A DNA stretch of 11,247 nucleotides, from positions 1 through 11,247 of the forward strand of contig JBDRQW010000038.1 of assembly GCA_043826085.1 (NCBI GenBank), written 5' to 3'. Position 1 is the stretch's first letter, and every line of letters begins with the position of its first letter. The position numbers and the translations under genes are program-made. The notes below the pieces were generated by a model. It was not told the DNA's origin. It saw nothing but the letters and a program-made list of their open reading frames with translations, and did no database searches. This stretch comes from CAXBYZ01 sp043826085. Its GTDB lineage: Bacteria; Patescibacteriota; Microgenomatia; UBA1400; CG1-02-47-37. Below, piece after piece: positions 1 through 5,259 of the stretch.

Positions 1-82
1 TAATAGACATACTGGAAAAAGAATAAATAATTCCCGCCCAAATTAAAACCGGTAGCCAAAGTTTAATCTTTTTATTTTTCAT
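1..82 (-). CDS. VanZ-like membrane protein, N-terminal fragment
   Basis: Only the first 27 codons lie in the window; the gene runs off the left edge. The ATG is at 80-82, 4 nt after the stop of the surface-protein gene, so it is probably the next gene of the same operon. The fragment begins with a basic stretch (MKNKKIKL), then a hydrophobic segment containing WLPVLIWAGIIYSFSS. The pattern W-L-P, then I-I-Y/F, then S-S resembles the start of VanZ-family proteins, small multi-helix membrane proteins of poorly defined role first named from the vancomycin resistance cluster. The match rests on one transmembrane segment, so the family call is tentative. It could be another small membrane protein with a similar first helix. 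Confidence 0.55.
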   Translation of the reverse strand, partial: MKNKKIKLWLPVLIWAGIIYSFSSMSI

Positions 83-86
83 CACT

Positions 87-932
87 TTATTGATTATACA
101 AACCTTGTTTATAAAACACTATACCAGTTGAAATTATTAAGCCTAACCCCATCCCAGTTAACACTATCGATATTAAATAACTCTTATCTTTTTTCTCACC
201 CGATTCACTTGCCTCACTTGCTCCCTTCACCTCTCCACTCTCAGAACCAACAAAACTGACAGGGTCAGACCCTGTCAGCCAACCCGACTCTGTTTCACCT
301 TCAGTATCTGCAGGGTTTATTCCTGCAGGCGAACCTTCAAGGATCATCCCTGTAGGTTGAGGCGAAGATCCTAAGCTCGGGCTCGGCGTTGGCGTCGGTG
401 TTGGTGTTGGTGTTGGGCTCGGAGACGGTGAAGGACTTGGTGGAGCAACAATTTTAATTGAAACTGTATTAGTATTTCCACAGGTACTCTTACTACTACA
501 AAATCGATTTAATTTTAATTTATAATCTCCTGTGCCAGAAAATCCACTAGAGTCAATGTCCGGCTTGACTTTTAACTTGCCGCTAGCGCTACTCTCTGTA
601 ATTTCCAATTTATAATAATTGGTAAAATCATCACCATATTTATACCAACCATCATTCCAAGTGTAACCAAAATAATAATCCCCGGAATTTTTTTGAAATA
701 CTCCCTGTAAATAATAAGTTTTAGTCGGAATTACGTCAGTAAATGAATATAAAACTTCAATTTCTTGATCATACTTAATTTCAGAAGGACTACCTTCAAT
801 CCCAGTAATTTCAAATACCATTGCCGCCCCATAAGCTCGAGTATTTCCTAAAAAAATAGCGCCTATCACGGCGCTAATTAGTACCTTCAGGGTCAGACCC
901 TGTAGGTAATTGATTTTTCCTCGGGCAGTCAT
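87..932 (-). CDS. Predicted surface-anchored protein with beta-sandwich-like domain and Pro-rich stalk
   Basis: The protein has 281 residues and no named family that I can assign. Visible order: an N-terminal signal/anchor (about 9-36, ending near RAYGA); a Tyr/Gly/Asn-rich segment about 37-162 that looks like an extracellular beta-sandwich, with one cysteine pair (C145, C151); a Ser-Pro/Thr-Pro stalk at about 164-186; a low-complexity acidic Ser/Gly/Glu region to about 245; a short KKDK stretch; and a C-terminal transmembrane helix (about 251-273) with a few residues after it. This suggests a protein held at the cell surface by its C-terminus. It starts 4 nt after the M23 peptidase stop and is probably co-transcribed with ftsEX. 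Four palindromic elements lie within the gene and are translated: three in the stalk/linker and one in the signal peptide. Only a weak purine stretch precedes the ATG. Function is unknown; adhesion or wall interaction is a guess. Confidence 0.8.
   Translation of the reverse strand: MTARGKINYLQGLTLKVLISAVIGAIFLGNTRAYGAAMVFEITGIEGSPSEIKYDQEIEVLYSFTDVIPTKTYYLQGVFQKNSGDYYFGYTWNDGWYKYGDDFTNYYKLEITESSASGKLKVKPDIDSSGFSGTGDYKLKLNRFCSSKSTCGNTNTVSIKIVAPPSPSPSPSPTPTPTPTPTPSPSLGSSPQPTGMILEGSPAGINPADTEGETESGWLTGSDPVSFVGSESGEVKGASEASESGEKKDKSYLISIVLTGMGLGLIISTGIVFYKQGLYNQ
256..278. repeat. Palindromic element copy A (perfect 11-bp arms)
   Basis: The left arm CTGACAGGGTC is followed by a single central A and then the exact reverse complement of the arm. 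On the coding (minus) strand it is translated as LTGSDPVS (residues 219-226 of the surface protein). The same 23-bp element, with T instead of A at the centre of the plus strand, recurs at 8033-8055 inside the MurF-like gene, read in the same frame and giving the same peptide. Confidence 0.9.
308..328. repeat. Palindromic element copy B (diverged)
   Basis: Perfect 7-bp arms CTGCAGG and CCTGCAG flank a 7-nt centre. Aligned on the same centre, its inner CAGGGT...CCTG matches the core of the better preserved copies, and by eye it matches the neighbouring copy C at 14 of 19 positions. It is translated as PAGINPAD, in the same frame as copies A and C. I read it as a decayed member of the same family. 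Confidence 0.55.
333..357. repeat. Palindromic element copy C (diverged)
   Basis: The 25 bp begin ACCTTCA and end CCCTGTAGGT, exactly like copy D at 883-907; the differences are confined to positions 8 and 11-15 (six bases). The arms are 12 bp with two mismatches around a central C. Translated as PTGMILEG within the stalk of the surface protein. Confidence 0.65.
375..443 (-). repeat. Hexanucleotide tandem repeat encoding Ser-Pro/Thr-Pro stalk
   Basis: Imperfect 6-bp units (GGTGTT, GGCGTC, GGGCTC type on the plus strand) encode alternating Ser-Pro and Thr-Pro dipeptides, about residues 164-186 of the surface protein. Dipeptide stalks like this are typical of extended linkers in secreted proteins. 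Such tracts can change in length by slippage in steps that keep the frame. Confidence 0.85.
883..907. repeat. Palindromic element copy D, in the signal-peptide coding region
   Basis: The left arm ACCTTCAGGGTC, a central A and a right arm GACCCTGTAGGT form 12-bp arms with one mismatch. The core CAGGGTC-A-GACCCTG is identical to that of copy A; the outer flanks match copy C. Here it is read in a different frame, giving YLQGLTLKV at residues 9-17 of the surface protein, at the border of the basic and hydrophobic parts of its signal peptide. The third minus-strand frame would meet TGA at the core, so only two frames are open. Confidence 0.8.
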
Positions 933-936
933 AACT

Positions 937-2058
937 TTATAAAATATGCCAATAAAGCGTTACTAAACCATCGTCATGTTCAATTCGAATTCCTTTTCCA
1001 ACTGTCCCGGTACAGTAATTATAAGAGCATGAACAAGCCCTAGAATCAGAAACCGCATAAGCTACACCGTCTTTTGAGGCTTTAATTGGAAAACCATTTC
1101 CACCATTAGCCATGTCAATTCCATTATGACCTGCTTCTCCATATAAACCAGGTAAATAGTTTTCTCCAAACCATTGAGTTACATTTCCGGGGTAACCATC
1201 CAAAGGAATTCCCAACCGTCCATCTTCAAGATATGGCTTAGGATTAACCACTGATAAATCTTTATAAACTCCATAATGCAAATGCGGTCCAGTTGAGCAA
1301 CCGGTATTACCAACATAAGCAATCGTATCACCTTTTTTAACTTCACCAATCTTTACTCCCACCGAACCCATGGCTCTGGCAATAGAATCCAAATCCGCTA
1401 CCAACTTAGTTCTTAACTCTTGAAATTTATGTTCATCATTTTTAGTTAATTCTAATAATTCTGTTTTCGATTGTTGCTGTTGTCCTAAAGTGGTTTTCTG
1501 TGATTGCAAAGTTAATTGCAATTTTTCAACTTCAGCTTGCTTGGTTTCTTTAACCGCCTTTTGTTCTTGATGAATATCTTTTGAATTTTGGAGTTCAAGT
1601 AAAACTTTTCGATCATTAGCTTGAGCCACCTGAAGATACTTATTACTTTCCAAAAACTCACTAAAACCACCGGAGGACAAAAACACATACATTGGCTTAA
1701 AATATCCTCGTTTATAGGTCGCCCCCACCCTAGAAACCAACAAAGTCGAAACCTCACCCAGATTTGCATCCAGTCTGGCAATTTTTACGGATAAGGTAGC
1801 AATCTCTTTTCCCAATACATTTAAATTTTCTTCCGTCTGGGAAATAAGTGCTTTAGTTAAAGCCACTTGGTTATCTAAATAAGCAATAGTACTTTTTAAA
1901 GTTTTTTGCTGACCCCTAGCTTCTGCAATTTTCTGTTCCAGTTCTTGGATTTTTTCTTGGGTATTTTTGTAATCATCACTTAAATCAGCCGAGACATACC
2001 TAAAAGGAATCACCAATAACCATAACCCCAAAAACAAAACAATAATTTTTTTCAACAT
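937..2058 (-). CDS. PcsB/EnvC-like coiled-coil M23 peptidase with rearranged catalytic domain
   Basis: This is a predicted secreted peptidoglycan hydrolase of the type activated by FtsEX. Residues 1-25 form a signal peptide (ending near VSA). Residues 26-228 are a long coiled coil with a PcsB/CwlO-like centre (VGATYKRGYF...LSSGGFSEFLES, about 111-138). The LytM/M23 domain follows in swapped order. First comes the part normally at the end (VKKGDTIAYVGNTG, then GPHLHYGVY, H259/H261). Then comes the part normally at the beginning (VTQWFG, then GHNGIDMA with H311/D315, then IRIEHDDGLVTLYWHIL with H371), which ends the protein. All metal- and catalysis-associated motifs (HxxxD, YxH, HxH) are present, so it may well be active. 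Cysteines C342, C344 and C349 may pair. It starts 1 nt after the ftsX stop, which supports a role as the FtsEX-controlled hydrolase. No frameshift explains the early end, since the following frames hold no HLH motif. Confidence 0.88.
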   Translation of the reverse strand: MLKKIIVLFLGLWLLVIPFRYVSADLSDDYKNTQEKIQELEQKIAEARGQQKTLKSTIAYLDNQVALTKALISQTEENLNVLGKEIATLSVKIARLDANLGEVSTLLVSRVGATYKRGYFKPMYVFLSSGGFSEFLESNKYLQVAQANDRKVLLELQNSKDIHQEQKAVKETKQAEVEKLQLTLQSQKTTLGQQQQSKTELLELTKNDEHKFQELRTKLVADLDSIARAMGSVGVKIGEVKKGDTIAYVGNTGCSTGPHLHYGVYKDLSVVNPKPYLEDGRLGIPLDGYPGNVTQWFGENYLPGLYGEAGHNGIDMANGGNGFPIKASKDGVAYAVSDSRACSCSYNYCTGTVGKGIRIEHDDGLVTLYWHIL

Positions 2059-2059
2059 A

Positions 2060-2935
2060 CTATTCTTTTAAGAATCGTCTTGTTGCTATCAATCCGGAAA
2101 CTGCTCCAATCAACCCTCCAAATAACAATTCACCTCCTAAAAGTGCCAACATAAACCAAAATGGTACCGGTAAAATTGGAATATCTCTCAACCAATTAAT
2201 TAAAAATGGAGTCGAATAAAGAAGTATCAAATAACTAATAATCCAAGCAATAAAGCTACTCACCAATCCATATAAAACTCCGGAAACTACAAACGGTTTA
2301 ATAATAAAACCACGAGTTGCTCCCAGTAATCTTTGAATCTCAATTTCATCTCTTTTAATCGCAATCTGCATACCGATAACCACCAAAATCACCAAGATTG
2401 ACTCTAGGGTAAGATAAGTAATTATTCCCAATCCCAATCCTTTAATACTTCTTACCCAGTTGCCCAAATTTTCAATAATATCTTCGTAAAAAACCACATC
2501 ATCAACCCCTTCTTGAACAGATAAAACCTTGTTTAATTCACTCAAATCATTAAGTTCATTAGCCGAAATCTCAATCGAAGCCGGCAAGATATTATAATCC
2601 ACTAACTCCAAAAGCAGTGGATTATCTTTATTTTTTTCTTTGTAAATTGCTTCAGCTTCACGAGTCGACACATATCTAAAATCATTTAACTTGCCGGTTT
2701 TTTCAAGTTGGGCTCTAATATTTGCTATTTGATTGCCATCAAGATCTTCACCGGGCTTAAAAAAAGCAATCACTTGCGGAGCCGACTCAAAATATTGGAG
2801 TATTTTAATTGACCCAAATGATAAAAGAGAAAACATTGAGATAACCAGCAAAGTCATGGTTGTAGCCATTATTGCAGACAAGACCTGAAAAGGACTTCTT
2901 TGTATCAGCTTAATAGTTGTATCTAAAAACTTCAT
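2060..2935 (-). CDS. ftsX: Cell division protein FtsX (ABC-type permease-like subunit)
   Basis: With 291 residues it has the usual FtsX length and topology. There is a cytoplasmic N-terminus (IQRSPFQVLSAIMATTMTLL), a first membrane helix at about 17-43, and an extracytoplasmic domain at about 45-165 containing the FtsX-type IEISANELNDLSELNKV segment. Three further helices follow at about 167-193, 213-242 and 258-285. The cytoplasmic loop after helix 2 carries the EIEIQRLLGATRGFI coupling motif, which contacts the ATPase partner. In the known system FtsX does not import a solute; it passes FtsE ATPase cycles to an extracellular coiled-coil peptidoglycan hydrolase. Its ATG overlaps the ftsE TGA (ATGA), and the M23 gene follows 1 nt after its TAG. 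I see no Shine-Dalgarno, so translational coupling to ftsE is likely. Confidence 0.95.
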   Translation of the reverse strand: MKFLDTTIKLIQRSPFQVLSAIMATTMTLLVISMFSLLSFGSIKILQYFESAPQVIAFFKPGEDLDGNQIANIRAQLEKTGKLNDFRYVSTREAEAIYKEKNKDNPLLLELVDYNILPASIEISANELNDLSELNKVLSVQEGVDDVVFYEDIIENLGNWVRSIKGLGLGIITYLTLESILVILVVIGMQIAIKRDEIEIQRLLGATRGFIIKPFVVSGVLYGLVSSFIAWIISYLILLYSTPFLINWLRDIPILPVPFWFMLALLGGELLFGGLIGAVSGLIATRRFLKE

Positions 2936-3612
2936 GACTGATATTTACCTTTCTTGCTATCTTTAATAACTGTGCCTTTTTGAATCACAATCACTCTTTC
3001 TTCAAATTTATCAACAATATTTGAGTCATGAGTAGCCACTAACACAGTTGTGCCGGACAAATTAATTTCTTTAAACAATTTAAAAATTTTAAAGCCGGAT
3101 TTAGGATCCAAGTTTCCGGTTGGTTCATCAGCAATCAAAACACTTGGTTGAGACACAATCGCTCGAGCTATCCCTACTCTTTGCAGTTCGCCTCCGGAAA
3201 GTTGAACCGGGAAAAGTTTTTGTTTCTTTTTTAAACTCACCTTTTCCAAAGCCTCCATTGTTTTTTCTTGTATCTCCTCTTTTTTTAATCCATCAATTTC
3301 AAGACTTAAAGCCACATTCTCAAATACAGTTCTATGGTTAAGTAGTTTAAAATCTTGAAAGCAAATTGCCACATCACGTCGTAAATCAGAAATTTGACTT
3401 TTTTTAATTTGAGATAAATCAAGCTCGTTTACTAAAATAGTTCCGGAACTTGGAAGTATCTCTCGTCGAAGTAACTTCATAATTGTTGTTTTTCCGGCTC
3501 CGGAAGAGCCGGTAAAAAACACAAACTCACCTGGCTTAATTTGAAAAGAAACCTTTTTTAAAGCTTGAGTTCCGTCATTAAATTCTTTTGTAACTTGTTG
3601 AAATACGATCAT
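2932..3612 (-). CDS. ftsE: Cell division ATP-binding protein FtsE
   Basis: A 226-residue ABC ATPase of normal FtsE size. Visible motifs: Walker A GSSGAGKT (35-42), Q-loop FQDFKLL (Q86), signature LSGGE (138-142), Walker B VLIADEP (158-164) followed by TGNLDP, and the switch histidine in ATHD (H195). The order ftsE-ftsX with an ATGA overlap is the classic arrangement. FtsE sits on the inner face of the membrane and powers FtsX to control wall hydrolysis at division. The start overlaps the TGA of the upstream membrane protein by 4 nt. A GAGGTG lies just 2 nt before the ATG, closer than usual, so initiation probably depends on coupling. I see no missing key residue. Confidence 0.95.
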   Translation of the reverse strand: MIVFQQVTKEFNDGTQALKKVSFQIKPGEFVFFTGSSGAGKTTIMKLLRREILPSSGTILVNELDLSQIKKSQISDLRRDVAICFQDFKLLNHRTVFENVALSLEIDGLKKEEIQEKTMEALEKVSLKKKQKLFPVQLSGGELQRVGIARAIVSQPSVLIADEPTGNLDPKSGFKIFKLFKEINLSGTTVLVATHDSNIVDKFEERVIVIQKGTVIKDSKKGKYQS

Positions 3613-4118
3613 AACACCTCAAGACGGCCAACATCCATTAACCAACCGGCTTTTTGAGCTTCAAATGTTTCTCCCCACACCTTCACTTTTTTGCCAATAA
3701 ATTGATCTAAATCAATAATAGAAGAGGTTAAGTAGACATATTTAGATTCTCCACCTTCGCGAATCAAATGATGAGAACCTTCACCATCAATTCCTTCGGC
3801 AGCCATCTCTCCCTCAGCCACATCACGAAAAGCATCTTCGTCCATCACTCCAAACGTATCTCCGGTTTCAAGCACTCCGGAAATTTCTGTCGATAGTTTT
3901 TTTACAGCCTTTGGTTTTTTAAAAGAATAAAGGCCATATCCGGTTCCAACTCCAAGGAAAACCAAAAATAAAAATATGGCCATTATTTTCTTTTTAGGAT
4001 TTTTTTCAGTGACCACTTTATTTACCGACGCTTCACTGCTGGTACTCTCTGTAGACTCAGTGGTCTTTACTGCCTCTTCATCAGAATTTAAATTTAAAGC
4101 TTTAATTTCATCAGTCAT
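3609..4118 (-). CDS. Small single-pass membrane protein, first gene of the ftsEX operon
   Basis: Not a named family to me. The 169 residues divide into an acidic, Ser/Thr/Glu-rich cytoplasmic N-terminus (1-40), a KKK stop signal and one transmembrane helix (about 45-65), a basic stretch (KKPKAVKK), a Gly/Glu-rich linker with HH (116-117), and a conserved-looking C-terminal module at about 126-169. The module contains SKYVYLTSSIIDLDQFIGKKVKVWGET and ends GWLMDVGRLEVL, which resembles a small OB-fold beta barrel of the kind that follows I-G-K-K-V-x-V-x-G. Expected topology is N-in, C-out. Its TGA overlaps the ftsE ATG by 4 nt, and it has the best Shine-Dalgarno seen in the window, consistent with being the leading gene of the unit. 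A role as a partner or adaptor of FtsEX is inferred from position only. Confidence 0.8.
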   Translation of the reverse strand: MTDEIKALNLNSDEEAVKTTESTESTSSEASVNKVVTEKNPKKKIMAIFLFLVFLGVGTGYGLYSFKKPKAVKKLSTEISGVLETGDTFGVMDEDAFRDVAEGEMAAEGIDGEGSHHLIREGGESKYVYLTSSIIDLDQFIGKKVKVWGETFEAQKAGWLMDVGRLEVL

Positions 4119-4124
4119 ATTTTT

Positions 4125-4130
4125 CTCCTC
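4125..4130 (-). promoter_or_regulatory. Strong Shine-Dalgarno GAGGAG for the 3609-4118 gene
   Basis: GAGGAG lies 6 nt before the ATG at 4116-4118. Most other starts in the window have weak sites or none, so this one fixes the start and marks the gene as an independently initiated leader of the downstream block. Confidence 0.8.
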
Positions 4131-4138
4131 GATATTTT

Positions 4139-4172
4139 GGTTACGAACTTTCCGAAGTTTTAGTTCGTAACC
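4139..4172. promoter_or_regulatory. Inverted repeat with perfect 11-bp arms between prfB and the ftsEX operon
   Basis: GGTTACGAACT (4139-4149) and AGTTCGTAACC (4162-4172) are exact reverse complements around a 12-nt loop. A shorter alternative pairing (AACTT at 4146-4150 with AAGTT at 4155-4159) overlaps the left arm, so the two folds exclude each other. On the transcribed minus strand the stem is followed by AAAATATCG rather than a U-run, so it is not a typical intrinsic terminator. It lies in the leader of the gene at 3609-4118. Possible roles are an operator, a stabilising 5' stem or an RNA processing site. Confidence 0.65.
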
Positions 4173-4182
4173 TTATCGTTTC

Positions 4183-4211
4183 ATTCTATCCTAAAGTCAA
4201 GCAAGCTTCAA
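4183..4211 (-). promoter_or_regulatory. Candidate sigma70-type promoter for the ftsEX operon
   Basis: On the minus strand TTGAAG (4206-4211) and TAGAAT (4183-4188) are separated by 17 bp. The -10 matches the consensus at 5 of 6 positions and the -35 at 4 of 6. The -10 contains the prfB stop codon. Transcription would begin near 4176, placing the inverted repeat at the very 5' end of the mRNA. A second -35-like TTGACT (4194-4199) also lies there with a poorer -10 (GATAAG). In silico only. Confidence 0.4.
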
Positions 4212-5259
4212 TAAAACCGTCAATCTTTCCATCTAAAACATCATCGGGATTTTTATCCAAGTGATTAGTTCTTAAGTCTTTAACTTGTTTGTAGGGATGT
4301 AAAACATAAGATCGAATTTGGTTACCCCAAGAAGCATGTTTATACTCGCCCTTAATATCTCTAATTTCCTTTTTTCTTCTTTCTTCTTCGATCTGCCATA
4401 GCTTGGCCATTAAAATCTTCATAGCAGATTTTCTATTCTGCTCCTGAGTTCGTTGAGTCTGGCACTCCACCACAATTTTACTTGGTTTATGTTTTAATCT
4501 AACTGCCGTTGATACCTTGTTAACATTTTGGCCCCCTGATCCGGAAGACCTATAAAAATCAACTTCAAGATCATCATCCTTTATCTTAATTTCGTCAGAT
4601 TCTTCCAAAACCGGCAATACTTCCACTAAAGCAAACGAAGTTTGTCGTAAATTATCAGCATTAAAAGGGGATTGCCTTACCAATCTATGAGTTCCTTTTT
4701 CTCTTTTTAAATAGCCATAAGCATATTTCCCGAAAATCATTAAAGTCACACTTTTTATTCCCGCTTCTTCGCCCAAAGTTTCATTTTCCACCTTTACTTT
4801 ATAATCATGTCTCTCTGCATAACGCATATACATTCTTTTCAGCATTTGCGTCCAATCCATGGCTTCGGTTCCACCTTGGCCGGCATGAATTAAAAGCATC
4901 GCCGTTCGATTATCATAAGGACCGGATAAGTATTTAATTCTTTCAAGAGCTTGAAGTTTTTTTTCTATTTTATTTACTTCGGATTTTAAAGACTCAGCTT
5001 CATCTCCGGAAGATTTTATCATTTCACTAATTACTTCAATCTCAACTTTCAAATTACCAATATCTTCAATCTCATTGGAAAGATTTGAGATCTTCTGCAT
5101 TAATGCTTGAGCTTTTTCTCTATTTTTCCAAACACTTTCGTCTTTTGACTCAACCTCCATTTTAAGCAACTTGCTTTTTTTGTCATCAAAATTACTCGCC
5201 TTTAATAGTTGTTCAAAGCGATTTTCAATCTCTAGAATTTGTTGTTTAACTAAGCTCAT
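4186..5259 (-). CDS. prfB: Peptide chain release factor 2 (RF2)
   Basis: A 357-residue class I release factor that reads UAA and UGA and triggers peptide release on the ribosome. The SPF recognition tripeptide (197-199) identifies RF2 rather than RF1. The catalytic GGQ is at 242-244 in SGGQNVNKVSTAVR, and the RF2-type WGNQIRSYVLHPYKQVKDLRT segment lies near 311-331. Residues 1-110 form the helical N-terminal domain. Many prfB genes contain an in-frame UGA near codon 25 that requires +1 frameshifting; here the reading frame is uninterrupted, so that autoregulation is absent. The start overlaps the end of the Clp-like gene by 14 nt in another frame, and no clear Shine-Dalgarno precedes it, pointing to coupled translation. 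It ends in TAG, which RF2 does not itself read. Confidence 0.96.
   Translation of the reverse strand: MSLVKQQILEIENRFEQLLKASNFDDKKSKLLKMEVESKDESVWKNREKAQALMQKISNLSNEIEDIGNLKVEIEVISEMIKSSGDEAESLKSEVNKIEKKLQALERIKYLSGPYDNRTAMLLIHAGQGGTEAMDWTQMLKRMYMRYAERHDYKVKVENETLGEEAGIKSVTLMIFGKYAYGYLKREKGTHRLVRQSPFNADNLRQTSFALVEVLPVLEESDEIKIKDDDLEVDFYRSSGSGGQNVNKVSTAVRLKHKPSKIVVECQTQRTQEQNRKSAMKILMAKLWQIEEERRKKEIRDIKGEYKHASWGNQIRSYVLHPYKQVKDLRTNHLDKNPDDVLDGKIDGFIEACLTLG

Noticed and set aside
375..443. CRISPR array or mobile repeat
   Set aside because: The 6-bp period encodes Ser-Pro/Thr-Pro dipeptides in frame; it is a coding microsatellite with no spacers.
930..1000. Frameshift truncating the M23 peptidase before a normal C-terminal HLH segment
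   Set aside because: The DNA after the stop encodes the start of the next protein in one frame, and no frame contains a GPHLH-like motif. The HLH motif is already present earlier in the protein.
4139..4172. Intrinsic terminator after prfB
   Set aside because: The stem is AT-rich in part and is followed by AAAATATCG on the transcribed strand, not a U-run.
4186..5259. Programmed +1 frameshift site in prfB
   Set aside because: The frame is continuous from ATG to TAG, with no in-frame TGA and no CTTTGA-type slip site near codon 25.
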